Source: an uncultured Eubacteriales bacterium (GTDB lineage Bacteria > Bacillota_A > Clostridia > Peptostreptococcales > Anaerovoracaceae). From it: 25,568 nt of DNA. Each line of letters begins with the position of its first letter. Position 1 is the first letter of the stretch. Of this stretch, positions 14,745 to 23,383 are shown one piece after another. The stretch covers positions 1 to 25,568 of the forward strand of contig CADATR010000005.1 in NCBI GenBank assembly GCA_902790885.1, given 5' to 3'. A program made the position numbers and the translations under genes. The notes below the pieces were generated by a model. It worked only from the letters and a program-made list of their open reading frames with translations, did not search any database and was not told the DNA's origin.

Positions 14745-16118
14745 TCAGATCACGCCCAGGTCATAGACGTAATTGTCTCTTTTATAGTATCCTCCGGTCG
14801 TATGTCCGTAGTATTCCGACATGTAAAAGTGTTCTCTTCCGATTTTATCCGTCGTGTGATAAATATTCTCAGCCTCGTGCTTTGTATCTATTCTGATCAC
14901 GGCATCAGGCGTTCCGCTTCCGTTGTTGTTGCAGCACCATGGCTTTTCAACATATTTAGGATCCTTGCTCTTGCTGCCATTGACGACAGGAAGAAGATTC
15001 TCGCTGTTCCAGTCAAGCGCCAGGATTATATTGTAAGGCTGGGAGTTTCCCTTGCCGCTGTATGGACTCAGAAGCAGATATACGTATTTTTCATCCGCGT
15101 CCATGGCCTGATGTACGCCAGGATAAGTCGATCTGATGTTTGTGCGGACCATACCTATCGCCTCAAACGTGTCCGGATCGAAAATGATCAGGTTATGGTA
15201 TATTCTCTGAAGCACTATGTAGCAGTCATACTTTTCTACATATGCTATGGCTGCAAGGCCCTGTTCCTGATGTGTCTTGTTGAATGAATCGCTGCCGGCA
15301 TCAGCATAATTATTATACTTTACATTACCCTGTCTGGTGATTTTAAGGGTGTTGGCATCGATGACCGTAATCTCCTGCTTTCTGTGCTCGCGCGCGATAA
15401 CAACAAGCTTATTTCTTTTGCTGTCATAGGTCATACCGTTGCCGTGCCAGGTATTAAGTATGCCTGACCTCGCCGCGACCTTATTGTCACTGAGTCTTAC
15501 CTTCAGGACCCTGCCTTTCTGAGTATATGTTGAAACCATAAGGTAATAAGCATATGTACCGTCAGTGCAGCCGCCCTGAACGACAGCATATCCGTTATTC
15601 TTCTCCTGGATCAGCGAGGTGAGGTTGATATTCAGTCTCCTCACCGGTTTGACGGTCTTGCTTCTGAGCGTCCTGTATGATGATTCTTTAAATTCGACCT
15701 TGTATGGAGCAGTCTCTATCGAGACAGCGCTTTGCGCTATCCTTCTGCCCATGAAATCAAAGGCGTCGATCACAAAATCGTACTTGACACCATGTTCCAG
15801 TCCCGTGAATGTCTTCGACGTATTCACAGTCCTGACCGCAGTGCCCTTGTTGATGGCCGGAGACGAGATCTCATAATGATTTGCCTCATCATATTTGTCC
15901 CATCTTATTTCGACCGTCCCGCTCGGGTCTTCATTTATGGTTACATTCTCAAGGAACCCAACCATCGGTTCCAGCTGCTCGACTTTTGACGCAACCTTCC
16001 CGGACGGACGTTCAGCAGCCTGGTCAATGTTATCTGCAGCAAAAACTGCTGTCGGCAAAGCAAGCACCGCCGCCAGCATGACTGCTATTATTCTGCTAAA
16101 CATACGCCTTTTTTTCAT
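14745..16118 (-). CDS. Secreted FN3 plus propeller-like protein in the glycopolymer operon
   Basis: A 457-residue exported protein. It has a signal peptide with cleavage after A27 (TAVFA), a fibronectin type III-like domain about 52-138 (TVEIRWDKYDEANHYEI, KYDFVIDAFD), and a C-terminal region of about 280 residues with repeating propeller-like strands. Three blocks echo the other two propeller proteins here: VVQGG(C)TDGTYAYYL, WHGNGMTYD (224-231) and YLLLSPYSG, though similarity is lower. No catalytic motif is visible. AAGGAAA precedes ATG 16118. It sits between wecE and tagO with gaps of 10 and 5 bases, so it is made together with glycan enzymes; a role in handling or displaying that glycan is inference. 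Confidence 0.82.
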   Translation of the reverse strand: MKKRRMFSRIIAVMLAAVLALPTAVFAADNIDQAAERPSGKVASKVEQLEPMVGFLENVTINEDPSGTVEIRWDKYDEANHYEISSPAINKGTAVRTVNTSKTFTGLEHGVKYDFVIDAFDFMGRRIAQSAVSIETAPYKVEFKESSYRTLRSKTVKPVRRLNINLTSLIQEKNNGYAVVQGGCTDGTYAYYLMVSTYTQKGRVLKVRLSDNKVAARSGILNTWHGNGMTYDSKRNKLVVIAREHRKQEITVIDANTLKITRQGNVKYNNYADAGSDSFNKTHQEQGLAAIAYVEKYDCYIVLQRIYHNLIIFDPDTFEAIGMVRTNIRSTYPGVHQAMDADEKYVYLLLSPYSGKGNSQPYNIILALDWNSENLLPVVNGSKSKDPKYVEKPWCCNNNGSGTPDAVIRIDTKHEAENIYHTTDKIGREHFYMSEYYGHTTGGYYKRDNYVYDLGVI

Positions 16119-16128
16119 TTCTGTTTCC

Positions 16129-17256
16129 TTACCTGTAAAACTCTTTGATCTTGTCAGATATAAATTCGACCTCTTCAGGCTTCAGTCCGTAGTACATCGG
16201 AAGCCTCAGCAGGCGTTCGAAGGTATTTGTCGTATACCTGTCCTCTCCGTGGAACCTTCCGAATCTGGCCCCTGCAGGCGCGCTGTGGAGCGGCACATAA
16301 TGGAATACCGCAAGTATTCCGTTCTCCTTCAGGAAGGCCGCCAGAGCCGTTCTTTCCTCTATATCTTTAGTTTTGATATAGAACATGTGAGCGTTATGCT
16401 TACATTCCTCCGGGATCACCGGAAGCTCGATGCGTCCGTCTGAAGCCAGAGGGCTCAGAAGTTCATAATATGCGTTCCAGCTTGCAAGCCTGTTGTCGTT
16501 GATCATGTCCGCTTCGTCAAGCTCAGCAAGCAGATATGCCGCGTTCATCTCGCTCGGCAGATATGACGATCCCATGTCTACCCATGTGTATTTATCGATC
16601 TGGCCTCTAAGGAATTTGCTCCTGTCGGTGCCCTTCTCTCTGATGATCTCAGCTCTCTCTGCCTTATCGTCATCGCGGATCAGCAGGGCTCCGCCTTCAC
16701 CCATGCTGTAGTTCTTGGTCTCATGGAAGCTGTAGCAGCCGTAATCGCCAATACTTCCCAGACCTTTTCCCTTGTAGAAAGCGTTTACGCCCTGAGCTGC
16801 ATCTTCCACCACGAGAAGATCGTGTCTCTTTGCGATGTCCATTATGGTGTCCATCTCACAGCCGACTCCGGCATAATGGACAGGTGCGATTACCTTTGTT
16901 CTGTCAGTGATCGCGTCCTCTATCAGTTTTTCATCTATGTTCTGCGTATCAGGCCTTATATCCACAAATACCAGTGAAGCTCCTCTGAGCACAAAAGCGT
17001 TCGCTGTAGACACGAATGTATATGAAGGGAGGATCACCTCGTCCCCCGGGCCGACATCCGTAAGTATCGCCGCCATGTCGAGTGCAGTCGAGCCCGAAGT
17101 AGTCAGAAGAGCCCTGTGCGCGCCCATCTTCTCTTCGATCCACGCATTGCACTTCTTTGTAAACTGCCCGTCCCCGCAGATCTTGTGCGAGTCAACAGCC
17201 TGCATGAGGTATTCTTTTTCTTTTCCGATATACGGAGGTACGTTAAAACTGATCAT
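16129..17256 (-). CDS. wecE: dTDP-4-amino-4,6-dideoxygalactose transaminase
   Basis: A PLP-dependent DegT/DnrJ/EryC1 sugar aminotransferase of 375 residues. It follows the E. coli WecE/RffA sequence, as I recall it, almost block for block: KICGDGQFTKKC, LPSYTFVSTANAFVLRG, VFVDIRPDTQNIDE, APVHYAGVGCEMDTIM, VVEDAAQGV, SFHETKNYS with K181 as the PLP lysine, IIREKGTDRSKFLRGQ, DKYTWVDMGSSYLPS and FHGEDRYTT. It should aminate dTDP-4-keto-6-deoxyglucose at C4 using glutamate. The substrate is made by the gene directly upstream (rmlB, 21 bases away). No WecD-like acetyltransferase is seen, so the amine may stay free or be modified by another gene. GGGAG precedes ATG 17256. Confidence 0.93.
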   Translation of the reverse strand: MISFNVPPYIGKEKEYLMQAVDSHKICGDGQFTKKCNAWIEEKMGAHRALLTTSGSTALDMAAILTDVGPGDEVILPSYTFVSTANAFVLRGASLVFVDIRPDTQNIDEKLIEDAITDRTKVIAPVHYAGVGCEMDTIMDIAKRHDLLVVEDAAQGVNAFYKGKGLGSIGDYGCYSFHETKNYSMGEGGALLIRDDDKAERAEIIREKGTDRSKFLRGQIDKYTWVDMGSSYLPSEMNAAYLLAELDEADMINDNRLASWNAYYELLSPLASDGRIELPVIPEECKHNAHMFYIKTKDIEERTALAAFLKENGILAVFHYVPLHSAPAGARFGRFHGEDRYTTNTFERLLRLPMYYGLKPEEVEFISDKIKEFYR

Positions 17257-17277
17257 CTCTGTTCTCCCTTTTCTTCT

Positions 17278-18300
17278 TTAGCGGTTGCCGTACATTTTCT
17301 CGTAGTACTGCTGGTATTCGCCGCTGATTATATTTTTCCACCAGTCTTCGTTATCAAGATACCACTGTATGGTCTTGCGGATGCCGTCCTCGAACTTCGT
17401 CTCCGGCAGCCAGCCAAGCTCGTTATGGATCTTTGTAGGGTCAATGGCGTAGCGCTGGTCGTGTCCTTTGCGGTCTGTCACGTATGTGATGAGGCTCTCA
17501 GGCTTACCGAGCTGCTCAAGAATGATTTTTACCACCTCTATGTTGGCCTTCTCATTGTGTCCGCCGATATTATATACTTCACCGACTCTTCCGTTATGGA
17601 TCACGAGATCGATAGCTCTGCAGTGATCCTCAACATAGAGCCAGTCTCTTACATTGAGACCCTCGCCGTATACAGGCAGCGGCTTGTCGGCTGTAGCATT
17701 TGCGATCATCAGCGGTATCAGCTTCTCCGGGAACTGGTAAGGCCCGTAGTTGTTGCTGCATCTGCTGATAGTGACAGGCAGTCCGTATGTGCGGTGATAT
17801 GCCATCGCGAGCAGATCTGCCGAAGCCTTCGATGCCGAATAAGGGCTCGACGCCGTCAGAGGCATGGTCTCAACAAAGAAGAGGTCAGGTCTGTCAAGTG
17901 GCAGGTCTCCGTATACTTCGTCCGTGCCTACCTGATGGAATCTCTCAACACCATATTTTATCGATGCATCCATCAGCACCTGTGTACCGAGGATATTGGT
18001 GCGCAGAAAGAGCCCCGGATCCTCAATAGATCTGTCTACATGGGACTCCGCAGCGAAGTTGACTACTATATCAAACTTCTCTTCAGCAAAGAGCCTGTCG
18101 ATCGCTTCAGCATCAGTTATGTCAGCTTTTACGAATTTAAACTGCGGATCATCTATTGCCGGTGCAAGGGTCTCCAGGTTGCCTGCGTATGTGAGAGCAT
18201 CAAGTCCGACGATCTCATAGTCAGGGTGAGCCTCAAGCATGTGAAAAACGAAATTGCTTCCTATAAATCCGGCTGCGCCGGTCACAAGTATCTTCTTCAT
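17278..18300 (-). CDS. rmlB: dTDP-glucose 4,6-dehydratase
   Basis: Converts dTDP-glucose to dTDP-4-keto-6-deoxyglucose in the cytosol; an NAD-bound short-chain dehydrogenase of 340 residues, normal length. It has GAAGFIGSN (NAD loop), [16 protein letters not shown] with T126-D127-E128, YSASK with Y154 and K158, [18 protein letters not shown] and the sugar-binding block [16 protein letters not shown] 18300 follows AGAGGAAA. It heads the glycopolymer operon. No rmlA, rmlC or rmlD is in the window, so rhamnose synthesis is not implied here; wecE next door uses the product. Confidence 0.97.
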   Translation of the reverse strand: MKKILVTGAAGFIGSNFVFHMLEAHPDYEIVGLDALTYAGNLETLAPAIDDPQFKFVKADITDAEAIDRLFAEEKFDIVVNFAAESHVDRSIEDPGLFLRTNILGTQVLMDASIKYGVERFHQVGTDEVYGDLPLDRPDLFFVETMPLTASSPYSASKASADLLAMAYHRTYGLPVTISRCSNNYGPYQFPEKLIPLMIANATADKPLPVYGEGLNVRDWLYVEDHCRAIDLVIHNGRVGEVYNIGGHNEKANIEVVKIILEQLGKPESLITYVTDRKGHDQRYAIDPTKIHNELGWLPETKFEDGIRKTIQWYLDNEDWWKNIISGEYQQYYEKMYGNR

Positions 18301-18335
18301 ATTTTCCTCTCTGTATATACTGAGTGCCTGTTTTC

Positions 18336-18352
18336 GGCAGGGCCGCCCTGCC
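18336..18352. promoter_or_regulatory. 17-base palindrome in the rmlB leader
   Basis: GGCAGGGC-C-GCCCTGCC, a perfect 8+1+8 inverted repeat, lying about 7-23 bases after the predicted rmlB transcription start. It could be an operator or a leader hairpin. Confidence 0.45.
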
Positions 18353-18365
18353 CATAGTTATAGGT

Positions 18366-18395
18366 ATTGTATATTAATTGTTGCTTCTTTTGCAA
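18366..18395 (-). promoter_or_regulatory. Promoter of the rmlB glycopolymer operon
   Basis: TTGCAA (18390-18395), 18-base spacer, TACAAT (18366-18371) on the minus strand; leader of about 60 bases. Confidence 0.55.
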
Positions 18396-18424
18396 GATGC
18401 ACGGGGCTGAACATGCGGCAGTAC

Positions 18425-18453
18425 TTGAGTTTGAGGCTGATGCATTGTAATAT
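18425..18453 (+). promoter_or_regulatory. Promoter of the lipoprotein/GT-C operon
   Basis: TTGAGT (18425-18430), 17-base spacer, TAATAT (18448-18453), about 30 bases before ATG 18484. It is divergent from the rmlB promoter, 30 bases away. Confidence 0.5.
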
Positions 18454-18483
18454 ATAGATACTTTATAGAAAGGGGGCATTATA

Positions 18484-18984
18484 ATGAAGACTTCTCTGAG
18501 AAAAATCCTCTGCATGATACTTGCGGTAACCATGATTCTGCTCCTTGCCGGATGTAAAAAAAATGCTGAACAGAACACAGACTCTGAAGGCGAAGTCAGC
18601 ATGGAAGAAATAGCGGACGAGCAGGCAGAAGGAACCGAGGACTATGACAACGGTATCTACTTCGATGAAGAAGCGGACGGTGCAGAGATCGTGGCTAAGA
18701 AAAAGAGCTCTGACGAATTTGTCGGATCCTGGAAGGCTACATCCGGGCAATCTATATATCAATACGGTAATGTTGATATCGAAGTGAAAGAAGATGGTAC
18801 ATGGTCAGGTAATGTCTCCCGAGAGCCCCTCACGGGCAAGTGGAGCGAAACAAACGAAGGCCTGCATCTTACAAGCGACCTTTTTGACTGTGATCTCATG
18901 TTTACCGAAGACAACGTCCTTGTAATGCGCTACTCGCCTAATGAGGACGGCGAATACTTAACTACAGTTCTCACCAAAAAATAG
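18484..18984 (+). CDS. Acidic lipoprotein with small C-terminal beta domain
   Basis: A 166-residue lipoprotein. The signal peptide ends in LLAGC, with C24 as the lipidated residue. An acidic, flexible stretch (about 28-70, many Glu and Asp) leads to a domain at 75-166 (FVGSWKA, IEVKEDGTWSG, LTGKWSE, EGLHL, YLTTVLTKK). Its alternating strands and GxW motifs resemble small lipocalin-like or copper-resistance-like beta barrels; I do not recognise the family. AAAGGGGG precedes the ATG. It is the first gene of a two-gene unit, two bases from the large membrane protein, so it may be that protein's outer-surface partner. Confidence 0.8.
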   Translation: MKTSLRKILCMILAVTMILLLAGCKKNAEQNTDSEGEVSMEEIADEQAEGTEDYDNGIYFDEEADGAEIVAKKKSSDEFVGSWKATSGQSIYQYGNVDIEVKEDGTWSGNVSREPLTGKWSETNEGLHLTSDLFDCDLMFTEDNVLVMRYSPNEDGEYLTTVLTKK

Positions 18985-18986
18985 CT

Positions 18987-21110
18987 ATGAGCAAAACATC
19001 TGCAACAGCAAATAATGTATTGAGCACAGCAGTCAGACTATTATGCCTGACTGCTGTTATAATAATGCTTTATATCAGCGTCCATGTATACGGAGCATCT
19101 CTATCCGGGCTGGCCATTCTTGCGGCTTTCGCGCTGGTATATGTTCAGCTGCCGGGTCTCTTACTGCTGAAAGCAGCATCCCTCAGGCCGAAATATATGT
19201 CCACCACTCTGGCTCTGGGATTCTTCTCGGGCTGGATCATCGAACTGTGTGTTTACTTTCTTGCGGACTGGCTCCGCTCAGAAGTGCTCCTCTATGCAGC
19301 CGGTCCGGCTCTGGCGATACTCTATCTGATCAGCAGCATAATCGATGGCAGGCGCGGCCTGCAGAAGCGCATCCGCATAAACAGGATCCCGGTTTTATTC
19401 TGCATCTTTCTGGTGCTGATATTGTTCTACTGCATAATCAACACACAGTATATCTATCTGTCCCCTACGATAAGCGAGCTGACATACATGAATCCGGACA
19501 AGGCCTATCACATGGGGCTGATCAATTCGCTTTCTCATGACTATCCTCTTGAGAGTCCATGGATCAAGGGAGTTTTCATCAATTATCACATTTTCAGTGA
19601 GATCCTGATGTCCATTCCGGTAAGGCTTTTCGACCTTTCCGCAGATCTTCTCACCCTGTCATTTGGGCCTTTCCTGACAGCGTACTGCTTCGGAATATCC
19701 CTGTACAGCTTCTTCCGCGAAATGTCCGCGAAGCCGAACCGCGCCGGGATATACTGCATGATCGTTCTGCTGTCAAATTTATATGTAACGAGAAACACCA
19801 CTTCCTCGCTGGCTTTCAAGTTCATTCTTATCAACGACAACTCCGCCGGATACGGAATGGCTGCAGCCCTCATGACCATAGTCATTTTCAGGATGTGGTA
19901 TGACGCTTTCACAAGCAAGGCATCCAACAGATACCGTCTGCTCGTGCTCCTGACGCTGTTCGTAATGCTTACCGCAGGCATCAAAGGCCCTATGGGTGCT
20001 GTTGCTGTTGCCGGTATGTGGGGCACAATGATTCTCGGCATGCTCCTGAGAAAGGTATCCCCAAAGGCACTCCCTGCATTAATAACCATCACCGCAGGGT
20101 TCGTCCTGATATACGTCACTGTACTGGGCTCCAAGGGTCAGAGCAATGCCTCCGGCAATTCCGTTATAGAGTTTGCCACGATAACAGACATCGCTTTCTG
20201 GAAGAAACCGCTGATCGAACTTCTCAAGTCTTATTCGATCCCTACAAGCATACGGCTGGGGATAGTTCTTCTGGTATTTGCGATGTTCTTCCTGAGCGCG
20301 TTCTTTATCCCGTTCTGCATAGGATATCTGCGCGAGCTCATACTTGTGCTTTCAGGGCGCAAGGCGTTTGAACCTGCAAAAGTGCTGGTATACGCAGAGT
20401 TTGTTATCGGTTTCGTTGCCATGTTCGTGCTGAACTACAGCGGACACAGTCAGGTCTACTTCGGGCTTGTAAGTGCATTCCTTGCTCCGATGATCGCCTT
20501 CTGGCTGATCGAGGACCTTGAAGATAAAGCTCCTTCGTCCAGACTGTCCAGATACTCGCTGCGTGTGATCGTCTTTCTTTCCGCCCTGGTTCTTGTGGTA
20601 TCGTCATACTCACTTCTTAAGTACTACGATATCCATATCAAAGAGGCTGCCAGGAATGCCAACCCTGCTATCGCATACAATGAATACGAGAGCATTTCAC
20701 GGGAAGAATATGAGGCGATGCAGTGGATAGAGCACAATACAGAGGATGATGCCCTCCTGGCTACAGACCGCTACTACAGCGTTTCACCTGATGAGTATTC
20801 ATACAAGGACAGATGGGCAAACAGGTTCTTCCTGTATGCCGTATATTCCAACAGATTCAGTTATATTTCCGGATCCGGCTACAATCTGCCGAAAGATGAC
20901 TGGCCGGTGCGTCAGGAGATGATAGAGACCAACAACCTTCTGTATGATGAAACTTATGAGGACCGCGGCGATCTTGCACGGGAGCTCGACATAGATTACG
21001 TAGTCGTATCTAAAAGATTTACGGAGGTCGGCGACCTGTCAAATGATGATTACGAGCTTTGCTATTCAAACGACGATGTCGATATATACAAAGTTGATGC
21101 GAATCAGTGA
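18987..21110 (+). CDS. Large polytopic membrane protein, GT-C glycosyltransferase-like
   Basis: A 707-residue protein with about twelve or more membrane helices across residues 15-550 and a soluble extracytoplasmic C-terminal part (about 560-707). An external loop with acidic residues (ISELTYMNPDKAYHMGLINSL) is followed by INYHIFSEILMSIPVRLF, a layout found in GT-C transferases that use lipid-linked sugars outside the membrane. The late EAMQWIEHNTEDDALLATDRYY block is also typical of that class. The precise family is not recognised. It has no ribosome site, and the start lies two bases after the lipoprotein stop, so it probably relies on coupled translation. It could add side sugars to, or polymerise, the glycan built by the neighbouring operon. 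Ends at a strong terminator. Confidence 0.75.
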   Translation: MSKTSATANNVLSTAVRLLCLTAVIIMLYISVHVYGASLSGLAILAAFALVYVQLPGLLLLKAASLRPKYMSTTLALGFFSGWIIELCVYFLADWLRSEVLLYAAGPALAILYLISSIIDGRRGLQKRIRINRIPVLFCIFLVLILFYCIINTQYIYLSPTISELTYMNPDKAYHMGLINSLSHDYPLESPWIKGVFINYHIFSEILMSIPVRLFDLSADLLTLSFGPFLTAYCFGISLYSFFREMSAKPNRAGIYCMIVLLSNLYVTRNTTSSLAFKFILINDNSAGYGMAAALMTIVIFRMWYDAFTSKASNRYRLLVLLTLFVMLTAGIKGPMGAVAVAGMWGTMILGMLLRKVSPKALPALITITAGFVLIYVTVLGSKGQSNASGNSVIEFATITDIAFWKKPLIELLKSYSIPTSIRLGIVLLVFAMFFLSAFFIPFCIGYLRELILVLSGRKAFEPAKVLVYAEFVIGFVAMFVLNYSGHSQVYFGLVSAFLAPMIAFWLIEDLEDKAPSSRLSRYSLRVIVFLSALVLVVSSYSLLKYYDIHIKEAARNANPAIAYNEYESISREEYEAMQWIEHNTEDDALLATDRYYSVSPDEYSYKDRWANRFFLYAVYSNRFSYISGSGYNLPKDDWPVRQEMIETNNLLYDETYEDRGDLARELDIDYVVVSKRFTEVGDLSNDDYELCYSNDDVDIYKVDANQ

Positions 21111-21116
21111 TCATAA

Positions 21117-21153
21117 AAAATAATGCGGAAGGCTGAGCCTTCCGCATTATTTT
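21117..21153. terminator. Strong bidirectional terminator
   Basis: A perfect 17-bp stem (21117-21133 with 21137-21153) with a three-base loop, GC-rich inside and A/T at both ends, so it has a T run in each direction. It separates the convergent GT-C and deacetylase genes. Confidence 0.95.
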
Positions 21154-21164
21154 ATTTGTACTGA

Positions 21165-22016
21165 TCATACTTCCGGATTTATATGCTCCTCGGAGTCCCC
21201 GTTCACTATCTTTTTAAACTTTTTCATTTCCATTTTTCCGCTTATCTTGATCCTGTTTATGGCATACTGGTCATCACTGCGGGTCGCATAATAGAAAGGA
21301 TCATAAGCAAAGGCCATTTTATAGCCGCTGTCTGCAAGCACCTGTCTGAACGTCTCATTGTTATCTCCCCACGGATAAGCTAAATAACTGAATCCGTAAG
21401 GCGCGTTCTTTTCGGTATCTTCTTTCATCTGGTCGTATGTATAAACATCAACCGGGTGTTCTCCATCTATCTTGCGGTGCATGTCAAAGGTATGACTTTC
21501 GAAAGCGAATTTCGGATATTCTTTCGGCATGCTCTGGATAAGGTCAGCACCGATATGATGATCTTCCCTGTCATCCGGATCCCATTCGGGTGTTACGTCC
21601 TCGATATGATGACCGATGCAGAACACCGTAGCAGCCAGATCATATTTTTTGATTATCGGATATGCAAGATAGTATGTGCCATAATAACCATCATCAAAAG
21701 TTACTACAACGCTTTTCTCAGGTACTTCTGTCTTTCCCGTGTACCAGTCATAGAATTCATCAAGGGTAAGGGTAGTGAAGCCGTTATCGTGCAGATACTT
21801 CATCTCGGCATCAAAGGTATCTTCCGCTATCAGCAGCCCGCTGTCAAACTCCGTTCCCGCAGGAACTATCTTATGGTAAGTCAGTATAGGTATCTTTGTT
21901 GCTGTTGCTGTTGCCTCTGCCTCCGGCTCCCCGCCGCAGGCAGACAGCACGCACAGGGAAACAACCACTGACAGAATGAGCGAAATAAGCTTAGCTGTTT
22001 TATTTCTGATTTTCAT
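21165..22016 (-). CDS. Lipoprotein polysaccharide deacetylase (NodB/CE4 family)
   Basis: Removes acetyl groups from N-acetylated surface sugars outside the membrane. I set the start at ATG 22016 (AGGA nine bases upstream), giving 283 residues with a signal peptide ending LSAC (C27 lipidated). A short Ala/Thr/Glu linker leads to the NodB domain: IPILTYHKI, VVVTFDDGYYG (D108, D109), SHTFDMH (H175, H180; metal ligands) and YPWGD. The ILTYHKI opening and SHTFDMH form recall PgaB/IcaB-like deacetylases. The substrate here is unknown; the glycan made by the nearby operon is the obvious candidate. The gene follows the flippase by 36 bases on the same strand. Confidence 0.9.
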   Translation of the reverse strand: MKIRNKTAKLISLILSVVVSLCVLSACGGEPEAEATATATKIPILTYHKIVPAGTEFDSGLLIAEDTFDAEMKYLHDNGFTTLTLDEFYDWYTGKTEVPEKSVVVTFDDGYYGTYYLAYPIIKKYDLAATVFCIGHHIEDVTPEWDPDDREDHHIGADLIQSMPKEYPKFAFESHTFDMHRKIDGEHPVDVYTYDQMKEDTEKNAPYGFSYLAYPWGDNNETFRQVLADSGYKMAFAYDPFYYATRSDDQYAINRIKISGKMEMKKFKKIVNGDSEEHINPEV

Positions 22017-22052
22017 TAACGCACTTCCTGATGACTTAGATCTGAACAATAA

Positions 22053-23318
22053 CTACTTTTTTGTTTTCACACACACTATCAATACAACAGCAAAGACGAG
22101 AGCAAGCAGCGTCATCAGTCCCGTATACAGCACTGTTGCTCCCATTATATTGTACTTTGCTACAAAATGATTGGACAGCAGCCTGGCGACTACTGCAGCA
22201 GCTACATATCCTACCATAAGGTGCTTCTGCCCTCTGACTACTGTGACCACAACAGTGAAGAAGTTGACAAGCGCCAGCATACCTCCCCCTACCATCAGGA
22301 TAGTCAGATGCACCTTGTATTCATGCAGATCTGCATTGTAAAGCCATCCTAATACCGGGCATCCGATAGTCAGCGCCACAGCGATCGCCAGCAGCGTGAT
22401 TGCAGCAATAACGCCCAGCTGCCTCACAACGATCTTTGTGAACACCTTCATTTCACGCCTGTCCCATTTATGGGCAAGCTTTACCAGAATTGGATTGAAT
22501 ACAAAATTAGCAAGCAGCCCTATTACGAACACCGGCATGAAAATGAAATTGTAGCATGCCTGAGCAGTGTCATCAAGAGCAGCGTCTATCGCATATTTCG
22601 GCGCATTTCCGATATACAGCAACAGGAAGCTTCCGACAAACAGAGGGAAGCACTCCTTTGTAAGTTTTACGAGAGCGTCCTTGTTGATCCTGAAATGAAT
22701 CCCGCCGAATTCAGGCGCAACAAGCAGGCTCGACATGCACATCGTTATCAGGGCAACGGCAAACCATATTATCACCGAGATCAGCAGATTGTGTGTTATG
22801 ACCAGCGAAATCATGCACGCGATCATCGCAAGGCCGATTCTGAAAGTATTTGTTTTGGCTGCTACATCCAGCCTCCTTGACTGCTGATATCTGGCATAAT
22901 AGACATCTGAAAAAGCTTCGACCAGTTTAAGAAGGCAGACAAAAATAATAACCCAGAACTTGTACGGACTGTATTGTCCCCTCAGATACCCGGCCAGAAC
23001 ATACACAGTAAATACGACCGTCATTATCAGGCAGGTCAGCACTCTGTGTGACTGATAATCAGTAAAGCTTACTTTTTCATTGATGTCGCTTACCTGATAC
23101 TTTCTGACGCCATACTCACCTATAAACGACATCAGACTTCCTATAGCATATGCAATAGAAAAAACTCCCGCATCTTCAAGTCCGTTGGTTCTCGTGATCA
23201 CGATCAGCATCACTGCCGACTGCATCGCGAACATCAGACCCGAAAAGGAGTTCCAGGCATAAGCTGATTTTTCTACATCTTTTGTATTAAGGAATAGCCC
23301 TTTTAATCTTTCTGTCAT
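22053..23318 (-). CDS. Wzx-like polysaccharide flippase
   Basis: A 421-residue membrane protein with about twelve helices, of the MOP superfamily polysaccharide transporter type. The opening YAWNSFSGLMFAMQSAVMLIVITR, in two parts, and the early GVFSIAYAIGSLMSFIGEYGVRKYQVSD resemble Wzx O-antigen/teichoic flippases, which turn lipid-linked units across the membrane. Some helices are long and poorly conserved, so family rank is moderate. I chose ATG 23318 because a GTG at 23339 lies inside the promoter spacer. No ribosome-binding site is present and the -10 box ends eight bases before the ATG, so the message may be leaderless. Deacetylase gene follows. Confidence 0.82.
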   Translation of the reverse strand: MTERLKGLFLNTKDVEKSAYAWNSFSGLMFAMQSAVMLIVITRTNGLEDAGVFSIAYAIGSLMSFIGEYGVRKYQVSDINEKVSFTDYQSHRVLTCLIMTVVFTVYVLAGYLRGQYSPYKFWVIIFVCLLKLVEAFSDVYYARYQQSRRLDVAAKTNTFRIGLAMIACMISLVITHNLLISVIIWFAVALITMCMSSLLVAPEFGGIHFRINKDALVKLTKECFPLFVGSFLLLYIGNAPKYAIDAALDDTAQACYNFIFMPVFVIGLLANFVFNPILVKLAHKWDRREMKVFTKIVVRQLGVIAAITLLAIAVALTIGCPVLGWLYNADLHEYKVHLTILMVGGGMLALVNFFTVVVTVVRGQKHLMVGYVAAAVVARLLSNHFVAKYNIMGATVLYTGLMTLLALVFAVVLIVCVKTKK

Positions 23319-23326
23319 ATACAACA

Positions 23327-23356
23327 ATATTAAAAGCACCGCGGCAGTATTGTCAA
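23327..23356 (-). promoter_or_regulatory. Flippase promoter embedded in a terminator hairpin
   Basis: A perfect TTGACA (23351-23356), 18-base spacer, TAATAT (23327-23332) on the minus strand. The -35 sits in the loop region of the hairpin at 23336-23377 and the -10 overlaps its T-rich tail. Predicted transcription start is one to three bases before ATG 23318. Confidence 0.6.
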
Positions 23357-23377
23357 ATACTTATTGTACCACGGTGC
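23336..23377 (-). terminator. Terminator-like hairpin after the CWB2 protein gene
   Basis: On the minus strand a 9-bp stem with one G-U pair (23369-23377 with 23336-23344) is followed by TTTTAATATT. The 24-base loop holds a second palindrome, AGTATT-TGAC-AATACT. It begins about six bases after the stop codon. Confidence 0.6.
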
Positions 23378-23383
23378 CTCAAT

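Noticed and set aside
17116..18357. 413-codon plus-strand frame opposite rmlB
   Set aside because: rmlB is unmistakable on the minus strand; the opposite frame has no ribosome site and no motif.
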